A stretch of DNA of 64,000 bases from an uncultured bacterium (lineage in GTDB: Bacteria; Bacillota; Clostridia; Lachnospirales; Lachnospiraceae): assembly GCA_947073545.1 (NCBI GenBank), contig CAMTMP010000006.1, forward strand, positions 96,514 through 160,513, in the 5' to 3' direction. The notes below the pieces were generated by a model. It was given only the letters and a program-made list of their open reading frames with translations, ran no database searches and was not told the origin of the DNA. Every line of letters begins with the position of its first letter. The first letter of the stretch is position 1. Positions 1-8,989 of this stretch are shown here, one piece after another. Made by a program: the position numbers and the translations under genes.

Positions 1-189
1 TCCATTATCGGCGCATTTGTAATCCAGTGCTTGACGACGACACTTTACAAGTTCGGCGTTTCTTCAACGGCGCTTCCCGCTTACAAGGCGGTAGTGGTTA
101 TTCTGTTGGTAGTTGTCAGTGCACCCACTGTGAGAGAGTATTTTGATAAGATTACCAAAAAGATGAAACTGAGCAAGGAGGTGGCGTGA
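1..189 (+). CDS. Sugar ABC transporter permease, C-terminal end (partial)
   Basis: Only the last 62 codons are in the window; the frame runs open from the first base to TGA at 187-189. The visible part has a hydrophobic helix near AVVVILLVVVSA and a short basic cytoplasmic tail (KITKKMKLSKEVA), as at the end of ribose-type (CUT2) permeases. The stop is one base before the ATG of a second permease of the same family, so the two are almost certainly translationally coupled subunits of one importer. The ATPase and binding protein would lie upstream, outside the window. The assignment rests mainly on this pairing. Confidence 0.7.
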   Translation, partial: SIIGAFVIQCLTTTLYKFGVSSTALPAYKAVVVILLVVVSAPTVREYFDKITKKMKLSKEVA

Positions 190-190
190 A

Positions 191-1258
191 ATGGCAAAGA
201 CAGATAAGAATAACGCGTCTGCGAACAAGGGTGTCGGGGCAAAGCTGATGGGCATGACTGATACCAATCTGCTCCTGACGATCACGGTCATCGTATTTTT
301 CCTGATGTATTTAGGGGCTGTCGTATTTCTACGCGCAGGCTTTTTAAAGCCGCAGACCTTTTTTCTGCTTTTAAATTCCAATGCTGCGCTCATTATCCTT
401 GCCTGCGGCATGAGTCTTGTCATGATTACCGGCGGAATCGATATTTCCGTGGGCGGCGTGACCGCTCTGGTGAGCATGTGCTGTGCAGTCTATCTCGATT
501 ATAAGGACGGCAATGTCTTTGGTGCGATTCTGATTGCGCTGGCGATTGGGCTTGCTTTCGGCGCGTTTCAGGGTTTTATGGTGGCATACTTGGATATACA
601 GCCCTTTATCGTTACACTGGCGGGTATGTTCTTTGCAAAAGGTATGACCACTGTAGTGAACAGTTCCCCCTTTAATGTGGCGAACGAAGCGTTCGTTGCG
701 CTTAAGACGACGCGTATTAATGTGCCGGGACTCGGCTCTATCAATAAAAAGGGTATCTATGTGCCCGCGTATGTGGAGATTGGTGTGCTGATTGCCATTT
801 TGGTAGTGATCGTGATGTTTGCGCTGCTGCGCTGGACAAAGATGGGACGTAATTTCTACGCGGTAGGCGGCAACAAACAGAGCGCACTGATGCTCGGTAT
901 CAACGTGAAGAGAACGAAATTCCTCTCTCATTTGATCTGCGGTCTTCTGGCAGGAATCGGCGGCTTCATTTATTTCCTGCATGTGGGTTCCGGCTCTCCC
1001 TCCAATGCAGCCGGCGCTGAAATGGATGCAATCGCTTCTTCCATTATCGGGGGTACCATGCTGACAGGCGGCGTGGGTAACGTGGTTGGTACTTTCTTTG
1101 GTGTACTCTCTCTGAGTACGATCCAGAATATTGTATCATCCATCGGATTTGATGAAGCGTGGTGGACCGGCATCACAAAGGCGGCTATGCTCTGCCTGTT
1201 CTTGGTGGTTCAGAGCGTGATTATGTCCGTGAGAAAGAAGAGAAATGCGGCGGGCTAA
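191..1258 (+). CDS. Sugar ABC transporter permease (CUT2/YjfF-like)
   Basis: A 355-residue polytopic membrane protein of the ribose/galactofuranose permease family. The BPD_transp_2 signature is clear: GMSLVMITGGIDISVGG near residues 76-92, then repeated hydrophobic helices and the loop AVGGNKQSALMLGINV near 229-244 that contacts the ATPase. The stretch ITLAGMFF-like (VTLAGMFFAKG) resembles E. coli YjfF, which pairs with YtfT in a galactofuranose importer, but the substrate here cannot be read from sequence. AAGGAGG at 174-180 precedes the ATG at 191, and the gene is coupled to the upstream permease. A terminator-like hairpin follows, so this is probably the last gene of the importer operon. 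Confidence 0.88.
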   Translation: MAKTDKNNASANKGVGAKLMGMTDTNLLLTITVIVFFLMYLGAVVFLRAGFLKPQTFFLLLNSNAALIILACGMSLVMITGGIDISVGGVTALVSMCCAVYLDYKDGNVFGAILIALAIGLAFGAFQGFMVAYLDIQPFIVTLAGMFFAKGMTTVVNSSPFNVANEAFVALKTTRINVPGLGSINKKGIYVPAYVEIGVLIAILVVIVMFALLRWTKMGRNFYAVGGNKQSALMLGINVKRTKFLSHLICGLLAGIGGFIYFLHVGSGSPSNAAGAEMDAIASSIIGGTMLTGGVGNVVGTFFGVLSLSTIQNIVSSIGFDEAWWTGITKAAMLCLFLVVQSVIMSVRKKRNAAG

Positions 1259-1307
1259 AAGGTGATGTACCGCTAAAGACGGGAACATTTTTATAGAAGA
1301 AATAAAA

Positions 1308-1342
1308 AGACCGCCGGGTGTGCTGTACTGCCCGGCGGTCTT
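1308..1342 (+). terminator. Rho-independent terminator after the sugar permease operon
   Basis: An 11-bp GC-rich stem (AGACCGCCGGG at 1308-1318 with CCCGGCGGTCT at 1331-1341) encloses a 12-base loop. The T tail is weak (TTCGTATATC), but there is an A-rich stretch on the 5' side, so it could act in both directions. It sits 50 bp after the permease stop. Confidence 0.6.
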
Positions 1343-1487
1343 CGTATATCATTCTGAATCTCACATCATATCTGTCTCCGAAAGATCCAGATACAAGTTG
1401 TGTCCGTTATGAGAGAAGAACGAAATGTCAAGAACGGAAAAACGCTTATATGTCAAAAATATCCATGCGTCTGCCGCGAGGTACAAG

Positions 1488-1515
1488 TTGACAAATCGGT
1501 GATAAATAGTAAAAT
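1488..1515 (+). promoter_or_regulatory. Sigma-A-type promoter for the hyd operon
   Basis: TTGACA at 1488-1493, a 16-bp spacer and TAAAAT at 1510-1515. The predicted start of transcription is near 1522, so the hydE leader is very short. The rest of 1343-1487 shows nothing I can name. Confidence 0.6.
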
Positions 1516-1539
1516 AAGAGATAATGGATCGATGATAGA

Positions 1540-2658
1540 TTGAGCATTTTAATGTTTGAATCCTTTAAAATCCCGACGGAGGAGATCTGGCGGGGTTTTC
1601 TGTACTATACGGATATGGATAGAGAAATGGTGAAAAAACTGATAGACCGTCTTCGAGCAGGCGGCAGTCTCTCCGATGAGGAGTGGCGGTATTTAATCGA
1701 GGGCGATTATGAAAAGCAGCTATTATTTTATGAGGCGGACAAGGTGCGTCGGAGATCTTATGGGACGGATGTCTATATCAGGGGACTGATCGAGATTTCC
1801 AATTTCTGTAAAAACGACTGTCTCTACTGCGGCATCCGCCGGAGCAATGCGAACGTATCGCGTTACAGACTTTCGCAGGAGGAAATTCTTACCTGCTGCG
1901 GGCAGGGATATGGGCTGGGATTTCGCACCTTTGTGCTGCAGGGCGGCGAGGATGCCTGCCATACGACACGGTGGGTCGAGAAGATGGTTTCCGATATCAA
2001 AGAAAGATATCCGGACTGTGCGGTGACGCTTTCTCTTGGGGAGCGCCCCCATGAGGATTATGAAATCTGGTATCAGGCGGGTGCTGACCGGTATTTGCTG
2101 CGGCACGAGACGGCGGCCCGCTCTCATTACGAAAAGCTGCACCCACCGGAACAGACTTATCTGCGGCGTATGGAATGCCTGCGGGATCTAAAACGGACCG
2201 GATACCAGACAGGAGCGGGCTTTATGGTGGGTTCTCCCGGTCAGGGAACGGAAGCACTGATCGCGGATATGCGGTTTTTGCAGGCGTTCAAGCCTCATAT
2301 GGTGGGAATCGGGCCGTTTATTCCCCATCGTGATACGCCGTTTGCGGGGGATGCGCCGGGGAGCCTGACGCAGACTTTGACTATGGTGGCGCTGACCAGG
2401 CTGGCTCTTCCGGACGCGCTTATTCCCGCAACCACGGCGCTTGGCACCATTCATCCGCAGGGACGGGAGCTTGGCCTAAAAGCCGGGGCAAATGTGGTCA
2501 TGCCGAACTTGTCTCCGCCTAAGGTGCGCGGGCAGTACAGCCTCTATGATAACAAGGCATATGCCGGGCAGGAGGCGGCCGAAGGTCTGGCAGCATTGAA
2601 GGAAAGCGTGGCGCGGGCGGGGTACCGCGTGGTGGTGGACAAAGGCGATGCCCGGTGA
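1540..2658 (+). CDS. hydE: [FeFe]-hydrogenase maturation radical SAM protein HydE
   Basis: HydE is a radical SAM enzyme that processes the iron synthon made by HydG during assembly of the H-cluster 2Fe subcluster. The CX3CX2C motif for the 4Fe-4S cluster is C90-KND-C94-LY-C97. Further HydE landmarks are VTLSLGERP, DRYLLRHETA, GFMVGSPGQ, MVGIGPFIPH and IPATTALGT. The second cysteine cluster seen near the C-terminus of some HydE proteins is absent, as in many homologues. The start is uncertain: TTG at 1540, ATG at 1552 and ATG at 1615 are all in frame, none with a good ribosome binding site; the promoter at 1488-1515 fits the first two, while alignment with T. maritima HydE would allow 1615. 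First gene of a hydE-hydG-hydF run. Confidence 0.93.
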   Translation: MSILMFESFKIPTEEIWRGFLYYTDMDREMVKKLIDRLRAGGSLSDEEWRYLIEGDYEKQLLFYEADKVRRRSYGTDVYIRGLIEISNFCKNDCLYCGIRRSNANVSRYRLSQEEILTCCGQGYGLGFRTFVLQGGEDACHTTRWVEKMVSDIKERYPDCAVTLSLGERPHEDYEIWYQAGADRYLLRHETAARSHYEKLHPPEQTYLRRMECLRDLKRTGYQTGAGFMVGSPGQGTEALIADMRFLQAFKPHMVGIGPFIPHRDTPFAGDAPGSLTQTLTMVALTRLALPDALIPATTALGTIHPQGRELGLKAGANVVMPNLSPPKVRGQYSLYDNKAYAGQEAAEGLAALKESVARAGYRVVVDKGDAR

Positions 2659-2765
2659 GTGCGCACTGACGGGGGCGGCAAGAAGACTTGGGCCTGCAAG
2701 CAGAGGCGCGGATGTTACAGAATAAATAACGGCAGTTATCAAAAACGGAAAGAAGGTAAAATAAA

Positions 2766-4205
2766 ATGTACGATCCGAAATCATTGTGTGCAGACGATTT
2801 TATCAGCCATGAGGAAATTCTGGAAACGCTGAAATACGCGGAGGAAAACAAGGACAACAAAGCGCTCATCCTTGAAATATTGAACAAGGCGAGGCCGAGA
2901 AGGGAAGGAAATGCCACGGTGTGCGCGGGCCTTTCCCACAGGGAGGCATCGGTGCTTCTGGCCTGTGAGGACAGGGAGATTCTGGAAAAGATTTATGCTT
3001 TGGCGGAGGAGATCAAGCTGGCCTACTACGGCAACCGGATCGTGATCTTTGCACCTCTGTATCTGTCAAATTACTGTGTGAATGGCTGTGTTTACTGTCC
3101 TTATCATATGAAAAACAAGAACATTCCCAGAAAGAAGCTGACTCAGGAGGAAGTGGAGCGGGAGGTAATCGCCCTGCAGGATATGGGGCATAAGCGTCTG
3201 GCGATCGAGGCGGGGGAAGACCCGGTCAATAATCCCATCGAATATATACTGGAATGTATCAAAACGATATATTCCATCAACCATAAAAACGGCGCGATCC
3301 GCCGCGTCAACGTGAACATTGCGGCCACCACGGTGGAAGAGTACCGTATGCTTAAGGAGGCGGGCATCGGCACGTATATTCTTTTTCAGGAGACTTACCA
3401 CAAGGAGAGCTACTTAAAACTGCACCCGACCGGGCCGAAACATGACTATAATTATCATACGGAGGCCATGGACCGCGCCATGGACGGCGGGATTGACGAC
3501 GTGGGGCTGGGCGTGCTTTTTGGTCTGGAATTGTATAAGTACGAGTTTGCAGGGCTGCTCATGCACGCGGAGCATCTGGAGGCTGTCCACGGGGTAGGCC
3601 CCCACACCATCAGCGTGCCGCGCATCAAGCACGCGGACGACATTGATCCGACCGCCTTTGACAACGGCATCGACGATGAGACCTTTGCGAAGCTGTGCGC
3701 GCTGATCCGCATAGCCGTTCCCTATACGGGCATGATTATCTCCACCAGAGAGAGTCAGGCGGTACGGGAGAAGGTGACCCGTCTGGGCGTGTCCCAGATT
3801 TCCGGTGCGTCCAGAACATCTGTGGGCGGCTATACGGAGGAAGAAAGACCCACCGATACGGAGCAGTTTGACGTGTCCGATCAGAGGACGCTGGACGAGG
3901 TCGTCAAGTGGCTTATGGAGCTAGGTTATATTCCGTCCTTCTGTACAGCCTGTTATCGTGAGGGCAGGACGGGCGACCGCTTTATGAGCCTGTGTAAGGC
4001 AGGGCAGATTCAAAACTGCTGTCACCCTAACGCGCTGATGACATTGAAGGAGTACCTGATGGATTACGCCTCAGAAGAGACGAAAGCCATTGGCGAGGCA
4101 TTGATACAGGCGGAGCTTGCGAACATTCCGAAGAAGCAGGTGAGGGAGATCGCCAAGGACCATCTGGCGAGGATCGAGGAAGGGGTTAGGGACTTCCGCT
4201 TCTAA
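2766..4205 (+). CDS. hydG: [FeFe]-hydrogenase maturation radical SAM protein HydG
   Basis: HydG cleaves tyrosine to p-cresol and dehydroglycine, supplying the CO and cyanide ligands of the H-cluster. The N-terminal radical SAM motif is C104-VNG-C108-VY-C111. The HydG-specific C-terminal cluster motif CX2C-X22-C is complete: C393, C396 and C419. The 479-residue length fits the family. AAGAAGG at about 2750-2756 lies 9-10 bases before the ATG. It follows hydE by 107 bp and is followed by hydF, so all three maturases are probably co-transcribed. The hydrogenase itself is not in this window. Confidence 0.95.
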   Translation: MYDPKSLCADDFISHEEILETLKYAEENKDNKALILEILNKARPRREGNATVCAGLSHREASVLLACEDREILEKIYALAEEIKLAYYGNRIVIFAPLYLSNYCVNGCVYCPYHMKNKNIPRKKLTQEEVEREVIALQDMGHKRLAIEAGEDPVNNPIEYILECIKTIYSINHKNGAIRRVNVNIAATTVEEYRMLKEAGIGTYILFQETYHKESYLKLHPTGPKHDYNYHTEAMDRAMDGGIDDVGLGVLFGLELYKYEFAGLLMHAEHLEAVHGVGPHTISVPRIKHADDIDPTAFDNGIDDETFAKLCALIRIAVPYTGMIISTRESQAVREKVTRLGVSQISGASRTSVGGYTEEERPTDTEQFDVSDQRTLDEVVKWLMELGYIPSFCTACYREGRTGDRFMSLCKAGQIQNCCHPNALMTLKEYLMDYASEETKAIGEALIQAELANIPKKQVREIAKDHLARIEEGVRDFRF

Positions 4206-4223
4206 TACAGCACTGAGAGTATG

Positions 4224-4260
4224 TAAACAGTTTTAATCCGAAGGATTTAAACAGTTTTAA
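4224..4260 (+). repeat. Short direct repeat with central hairpin between hydG and hydF
   Basis: TAAACAGTTTTAA occurs at 4224-4236 and again at 4248-4260. The bases between form a small dyad (AATCC-GAA-GGATT at 4235-4247). There is no T tail long enough for a clear terminator. It may be a processing or partial attenuation site in the hyd transcript; function unknown. Confidence 0.35.
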
Positions 4261-4321
4261 GGGTCTGCTTATGAAATATACAATCCGCGCGACACACAGA
4301 TACAGAAAGGGAAGCGTAAGT

Positions 4322-5581
4322 ATGGGTATGAACAACACCCCTGCGGGGGAGCGGGTGCACATCGGATTTTTTGGAAGGCGCAACGCGGGCAAGTCCAGTC
4401 TGCTCAACGCGGTGACGGGACAGGAGCTTGCGGTGGTGTCGGAGATCCGCGGAACCACCACCGATCCTGTGTATAAGGCGATGGAGCTTCTGCCGTTAGG
4501 GCCTGTTATGCTGATCGATACGCCGGGCTTCGACGATGAGGGCACGCTTGGGGAACAGCGCGTAAAAAGGACAAAGCAGGTGCTTGATAAGACGGATATC
4601 GCGGTTTTGGCGGTGGATGCGGCGGAAGGAATGAGGGCCTGCGATAAGGAGCTGGTTTCACTATTCAAGGAGCGGGAGATTCCGTTTATGATAGCCTGCA
4701 CGAAGTCCGATATAACTGACAGATGCCCGATAAAACCGGATCCGGAGCAAAGCCGTGCGGATTTGTCGACTGGAGGCTGGACGGAAAAGACGGATGAGAA
4801 TAAAATAGCAAGCGTTATATATGTGAGCGCAGTTACAGGCATGGGCATCCCTGAATTGAAGGAAAGGCTGTCGGCGATGCTTCCGGATAAAGTTGAACGC
4901 CGTCTTGCGGCGGATCTGGTCAAACCGCTGGATGTTGTGGTGCTGGTGGTGCCTATCGATTCCGCGGCGCCCAAAGGAAGATTGATCCTGCCCCAGCAGC
5001 AGATGATACGGGATCTGCTGGAGGCGGGGGCGGTTCCGATGGTGGTGCGCGATACGGAACTGCGAGAAGCGCTTTCGAAACTTTCGGACAAGCCTGCGCT
5101 TGTCATTACGGATAGTCAGGCATTTGAGGAGGTGGCGGCCATCGTGCCGGAGGACATTCCCCTTACCTCCTTCTCGATTTTAATGGCGCGGTATAAAGGT
5201 TTTCTGAAAATAGCGGCCGAAGGCGTGCGTGCCGTCGACGGCCTGAAGGACGGCGACAGGGTGCTGATTGCCGAGGGCTGTACACACCATAGACAGTGCG
5301 ACGATATCGGGACAGTGAAAATCCCACGTTTCCTGAAAAAATACACGGGAAAGGATATCATCATAGAGACATCGTCGGGCACGGACTTTCCGGAGGATCT
5401 TACGCCTTACGCGCTGGTGATTCATTGTGGGGGATGTATGTTAAACGAGAGGGAAGTTTTGCGAAGGATGCGCTTCGCGAAGGCGCAGGGTATTCCGGTG
5501 ACAAACTACGGCATTGCCATCGCGCGGATGAAAGGGATTCTGGGGAGGAGCATTGCATGTATACATTTGACGGAAGAGTAA
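4322..5581 (+). CDS. hydF: [FeFe]-hydrogenase maturation GTPase HydF
   Basis: HydF is the GTPase scaffold on which the 2Fe subcluster is assembled before transfer to apo-hydrogenase. From the ATG at 4322 the G domain shows the P-loop GRRNAGKSS (residues 18-26), DTPGFDD (G3) and TKSD (G4). The iron-sulfur ligand motif CxH-X45-HCxxC is intact: C320, H322, H368, C369 and C372. The frame is open from an ATG at 4271, but homologues begin with a sequence like NNTPAGERVHIGFFG, and GAAAGGGAAG at 4305-4314 is well placed for 4322, so I chose 4322. The 3' end overlaps the next gene by 25 bp. Confidence 0.93.
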   Translation: MGMNNTPAGERVHIGFFGRRNAGKSSLLNAVTGQELAVVSEIRGTTTDPVYKAMELLPLGPVMLIDTPGFDDEGTLGEQRVKRTKQVLDKTDIAVLAVDAAEGMRACDKELVSLFKEREIPFMIACTKSDITDRCPIKPDPEQSRADLSTGGWTEKTDENKIASVIYVSAVTGMGIPELKERLSAMLPDKVERRLAADLVKPLDVVVLVVPIDSAAPKGRLILPQQQMIRDLLEAGAVPMVVRDTELREALSKLSDKPALVITDSQAFEEVAAIVPEDIPLTSFSILMARYKGFLKIAAEGVRAVDGLKDGDRVLIAEGCTHHRQCDDIGTVKIPRFLKKYTGKDIIIETSSGTDFPEDLTPYALVIHCGGCMLNEREVLRRMRFAKAQGIPVTNYGIAIARMKGILGRSIACIHLTEE

Positions 5582-6288
5582 GGTACAGCGAGGTGGGAGA
5601 GGACGGTCTGTTGACGATGCAGTCCCTGTTAGACTATTTTCAGGACTGTTCCACCTTCCAGTCCGAGGATATCGGGCTGGGGCTGGAATATATGGATAAA
5701 ATCGGGCAGGTGTGGCTTCTGTCCGCTTGGCAGATCTGCATCGGGCGGTATCCGAAGTATGGCGAGCGCGTTGTGGTCGGCACGGCCCCTTACGAGTTCC
5801 GCGGCTTTATGGGACTTCGTAATTTTCTGATGCGGACGAACGAGGGAGAGGCGCTGGCTTGGGCCAATTCGATCTGGACGCTGATGGACAGGGAGAAGAT
5901 GCGCCCGGTCAAACCAAATGCGGATATGCGGGCGGGATATGCGCCGGAGGAAAAATACCCGATGGACTATGCGCCCAGAAAGATCGCAATGCCTGCGAAT
6001 GGACAGCCAATGGAGGCTTTCACGGTGAAACCCCACCATCTTGACACAAACCATCATGTCAATAACGGACAATATGTGCGCATGGCCATGGACTGCATTC
6101 CGGGCGGACTCAGGATCAGCCAGCTCCGCGTGGAGTATAAAAGTCAGGCAGTGCTTGGGGATGAGATTTTTCCCGTGACGGCTGCAGCAGAGAACGGAAA
6201 GCGCTATACAGTTTCCCTAAACGGAGCTGACGGCACCCCATACTGTATTGTAGAGTTTACATCACCAGCTCAGCCAGACCTCGACTGA
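5557..6288 (+). CDS. Acyl-ACP thioesterase (FatA/FatB-like)
   Basis: A 243-residue hot-dog-fold thioesterase that should release fatty acids from acyl carrier protein. The N-terminus (YSEVGEDGLLTMQSLLDYFQDC) is typical of the bacterial acyl-ACP thioesterase family. The second hot-dog repeat carries DTNHHVNNGQYV, matching the Asn-His-x-Asn-Asn catalytic signature of plant FatA/FatB. Start ATG at 5557 has GGGGAGGAG at 5541-5549. It overlaps hydF by 25 bp in another frame, so it is translationally coupled to hydrogenase maturation. The frame extends upstream to 5296, but that part lies over hydF and is not needed. Confidence 0.85.
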   Translation: MYTFDGRVRYSEVGEDGLLTMQSLLDYFQDCSTFQSEDIGLGLEYMDKIGQVWLLSAWQICIGRYPKYGERVVVGTAPYEFRGFMGLRNFLMRTNEGEALAWANSIWTLMDREKMRPVKPNADMRAGYAPEEKYPMDYAPRKIAMPANGQPMEAFTVKPHHLDTNHHVNNGQYVRMAMDCIPGGLRISQLRVEYKSQAVLGDEIFPVTAAAENGKRYTVSLNGADGTPYCIVEFTSPAQPDLD

Positions 6289-6291
6289 GGG

Positions 6292-6316
6292 CCAAAACGT
6301 GCTAGCACGGTTTTGG
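6292..6316. other. Near-perfect palindromic hairpin upstream of cvfB
   Basis: CCAAAAC-GTGCTAGCAC-G-GTTTTGG forms a 7-bp stem around the perfect palindrome GTGCTAGCAC. No T run follows, so it is not a classic terminator. It lies between the thioesterase stop and the cvfB start, where it could act in RNA processing or as an operator. Confidence 0.4.
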
Positions 6317-6357
6317 CGGGAAGGAAGATAGTATTTGTAAAAGAAACGGAGATAAAG

Positions 6358-7197
6358 ATGATTCAATTAGGTGAAATACAGACGTTAAAGATTGTAAAAC
6401 AGGTAGAGTTCGGCGTTTATCTGTATGACGGGATGAATGCGGAGGAACGGGTGCTTCTGCCGAAAAAGCAGGTGCCGGAGGGTGCAGCGTGCGGCGATAA
6501 AGTGGAGGTTTTCTTATACCGCGACTCCAAGGACAGAATGATTGCGACCACAAACAGGCCGAAGATCACCCTGCACGGGGTGGAGAGACTGCGGGTGGTG
6601 CAGGTGGGAAAGATCGGCGCGTTTCTTGACTGGGGGCTGGAGAAGGATCTGCTTCTGCCTTTTAAGGAGCAGACAAGAAGAGTGTCCGCCGGGGAGGAGT
6701 GTCTTGCCGCGCTCTATATTGACAAGTCCGACAGGCTTTGTGCTACCATGAACGTGTATCCTTATCTGCAAAATAACAGCAGTTATAAAAAAGATGATCG
6801 TGTCAGCGGCACCGTTTATGAGATCAGTCCCAATTTCGGCGCGTTTGTGGCGGTGGACGATCGGTATTCGGGGCTGATCCCGAAGCGGGAGCTGTACGGG
6901 AATGTGGCGGTAGGAGATACCGTAAATGCCCGTGTTACGGCGGTAAAGGAGGACGGAAAGCTGGATCTGAGCATACGCGAAAAGGCGTATCTGCAGATTG
7001 CGGGGGACGCGGAGAAGGTGATGCAGACGATCGACAGCTTTGGCGGGACGCTGCCTTTTAACGATAAGGCGTCGCCGGAGGTAATCCGCAGAGAGATGCA
7101 GATGAGCAAAAATGAGTTTAAACGGGCAGTGGGAAATTTGTTAAAAGCGGGTAAGATTACGATAACGGAGAAAGCGATAAAACGCAATGACGAGTAA
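6358..7197 (+). CDS. cvfB: CvfB family S1-type RNA-binding protein
   Basis: A 279-residue protein with the CvfB/YitL layout: three S1-like OB folds followed by a C-terminal winged helix. Visible landmarks are LKIVKQVEFGVYLYD (first S1), LRVVQVGKIGAFLDWGLEKDLLLP (second), VSGTVYEISPNFGAFVAVDDRYSGLIP (third), then SPEVIRREMQMSKNEFKRAVGNLLKAGKI as the winged helix. CvfB homologues affect RNA turnover and virulence gene expression in other Firmicutes; the role here is not shown. The ATG at 6358 has CGGAG 6 bases upstream; an in-frame TTG at 6313 has no support. The 3' end overlaps the CPBP gene by 11 bp. Confidence 0.85.
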   Translation: MIQLGEIQTLKIVKQVEFGVYLYDGMNAEERVLLPKKQVPEGAACGDKVEVFLYRDSKDRMIATTNRPKITLHGVERLRVVQVGKIGAFLDWGLEKDLLLPFKEQTRRVSAGEECLAALYIDKSDRLCATMNVYPYLQNNSSYKKDDRVSGTVYEISPNFGAFVAVDDRYSGLIPKRELYGNVAVGDTVNARVTAVKEDGKLDLSIREKAYLQIAGDAEKVMQTIDSFGGTLPFNDKASPEVIRREMQMSKNEFKRAVGNLLKAGKITITEKAIKRNDE

Positions 7198-8404
7198 AAG
7201 AGCGAATTGGTTATTTCTGACTATCATACTGGTGCATTTCGGGGTGGTGGCATTTCTGATTTTCGGCGGGCCGCGTCTGCCGGACAGCCTTGTACTGAAT
7301 TTTTTGCTGAGTCAGGGAATTTTGGTCGTACCTACCCTGATCTTTCTGCTTGTCTTTGAACGAAGGGACATGGCGCGGATGTCTGGCATGCCGATGCCCG
7401 GTGCGCCGTACGCGTCTGGCATGCCGCAGATGCCGATGCCCGGTATGCCGCGGCCGTTCGAGGCGGCCGGATTTCATAAGGTGAAAATTTCTACCCTTCT
7501 GATGATTACCCTGTGTACGTTTTTGTTTATGCCGCTTGTCACGGTGCTCAATATATTGACTATGTTTTTCGCGGACAACGCGGTGGCGGCTCTGGAAGGG
7601 GATATCGTAAGTACGCCTTTTCCGGCAATGCTTTTTATGATTGGAATATTCGGGCCTTTTTGTGAAGAGTTTGTTTTTCGGGGCGTGATATACAGAAGCT
7701 ATAGAAGAAGCGGGGAGTGGACGAATGGCATGTGCCATAAAAAGCTGCGTGATAACGGCTTATCGGCGGTTCTTTTGTCTTCGCTTCTGTTTGGTCTGAT
7801 GCATATGAATTTCAATCAGGCGGTTTATGCCTTTGCGATCGGCGTAATACTGGTGCTGCTGGTGGAGGCGGCGGGGAGCCTGTGGGCTTCCGTTTTCTGC
7901 CATATGTTTTTTAATTCCTGTCAGGTCGTGCTGATGTATGTATCTGAAAGCATTTTAAACAGTGTGTACGGGCAGGCCGCGAATGAAACGGCGGCGAAGT
8001 TGTCCACGCAGGAGCTCTTGTCGGCGCTCTCCGTATATCTGGTGATCGCGGCTGTCACAACGCCCATTGCCGGATGCGTGATCGCGTGGATTGCAAAGAA
8101 CGAAGGGCGGCAGGAGGCGCTTAGAGCGCTGTTGCGGCGGGGTGGACGCGTGCCGCAGTCGAACGTACCACGGCCGATGCCGCCGAACGTGGCGCAATCG
8201 GGCGTATCGCGGCCGCAGAGAGAGTCATATGCGAACGCACCGCATCCGGAGACGGTGAATGTGTCGTATCCGAACATGCCGCCGCAGCCAGTGCAGTGGA
8301 GCGCGCCGGAGCTGCCTCATGCGGATTATCTTCTGAGCGTGCCGCTTATTATCGCGATTGTGCTTTGTCTGGGGTATATGAGTTTGGAGCTGCTTCTTCT
8401 ATAG
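7187..8404 (+). CDS. CPBP family intramembrane metalloprotease
   Basis: A 405-residue polytopic protein of the CPBP (CAAX protease/bacteriocin-processing, Abi) family. The catalytic motif EExxxR is E160-E161-FVF-R165, followed by the second motif FGLMHMNFNQAVYAF and the third HMFFNS; these histidines and glutamates are the expected metal ligands. Two low-complexity Pro/Met-rich segments are unusual: near residues 64-88 (repeats of MPMPG) and near 320-375, both likely cytoplasmic and disordered. It overlaps cvfB by 11 bp and closes the hyd-to-CPBP run. The substrate is unknown; CPBP proteins act in prenyl-protein or peptide processing and self-immunity. Confidence 0.85.
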   Translation: MTSKRANWLFLTIILVHFGVVAFLIFGGPRLPDSLVLNFLLSQGILVVPTLIFLLVFERRDMARMSGMPMPGAPYASGMPQMPMPGMPRPFEAAGFHKVKISTLLMITLCTFLFMPLVTVLNILTMFFADNAVAALEGDIVSTPFPAMLFMIGIFGPFCEEFVFRGVIYRSYRRSGEWTNGMCHKKLRDNGLSAVLLSSLLFGLMHMNFNQAVYAFAIGVILVLLVEAAGSLWASVFCHMFFNSCQVVLMYVSESILNSVYGQAANETAAKLSTQELLSALSVYLVIAAVTTPIAGCVIAWIAKNEGRQEALRALLRRGGRVPQSNVPRPMPPNVAQSGVSRPQRESYANAPHPETVNVSYPNMPPQPVQWSAPELPHADYLLSVPLIIAIVLCLGYMSLELLLL

Positions 8405-8494
8405 GGGAGTTTTTTAGGAGCCTTTCGGCGTACAAAGAGCTCGGCATGCATGATCCAGTCTGTCGTGCTTTCTGGCTCTGCTTATGAACGCAAA

Positions 8495-8545
8495 AAGGGG
8501 GTGCCGCTTAACCATCTAAATTTGATGATTTTGCGACACCCTCTT
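8495..8545 (-). terminator. Terminator of the yjfB-like gene
   Basis: On the minus strand GGGTGTCGC pairs with GCGGCACCC (one mismatch) and is followed by TTTTT. It begins 5 bases after the stop of the minus-strand gene. It can also stop plus-strand transcripts leaving the CPBP gene. Confidence 0.65.
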
Positions 8546-8549
8546 TCGC

Positions 8550-8741
8550 TTAGACTGTCATATCAAAGTTTCCGCCGATATGGGGATTGACGGACAGTTC
8601 CATTGCCGCCGCGTCCATCATGCCGACAACCTGACTGCCTGTGGTTTCTGCCTGATCCAAAGATTTGGCAAGCATTGCTACGCCGAAGGCGTCATTTGTT
8701 TTGGCGGTGGACATGGCCATAGATAATCCTGCAATATCCAT
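8550..8741 (-). CDS. YjfB family small protein (putative motility protein)
   Basis: A 63-residue protein starting MDIAGLSMAMSTAKT, the typical beginning of the YjfB family, which is annotated as putative motility protein in Bacillus and Clostridia. The biochemical function is unknown. The frame extends to an ATG at 8771, but the family start and an AAAGG 10 bases upstream support 8741. It is a single-gene unit with its own terminator, opposite in direction to its neighbours. Confidence 0.72.
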   Translation of the reverse strand: MDIAGLSMAMSTAKTNDAFGVAMLAKSLDQAETTGSQVVGMMDAAAMELSVNPHIGGNFDMTV

Positions 8742-8989
8742 AACAATCACCAACCTTTCTTCAATATTCATTTTATCATATCATCGCCGACGGTAACAAT
8801 ATGCAATTTTAACAATGCCGTGAAATCCTTTATATCGTCAAAAATCTTAAAAAATACACAAAAAATTCACGAATGCAGGTAGATTTTTTTGTAAATATAG
8901 ATTAAAATAGAACCTAGCTTTTGCTCTTTCAGAAATTATGGGGCTGAAAGGCATGGTGAATTGTTACGAAACATAAGAGGGGTGGGGGA

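Noticed and set aside
4186..5106. Long minus-strand reading frame opposite hydF (306 codons)
   Set aside because: Ser/Thr-rich shadow of hydF; hydF motifs are intact.
8760..8850. Sigma-D (motility) promoter for the YjfB-like gene
   Set aside because: TAAA is present on the minus strand but the expected GCCGATAT-like -10 at 14-16 bp spacing is not convincing.
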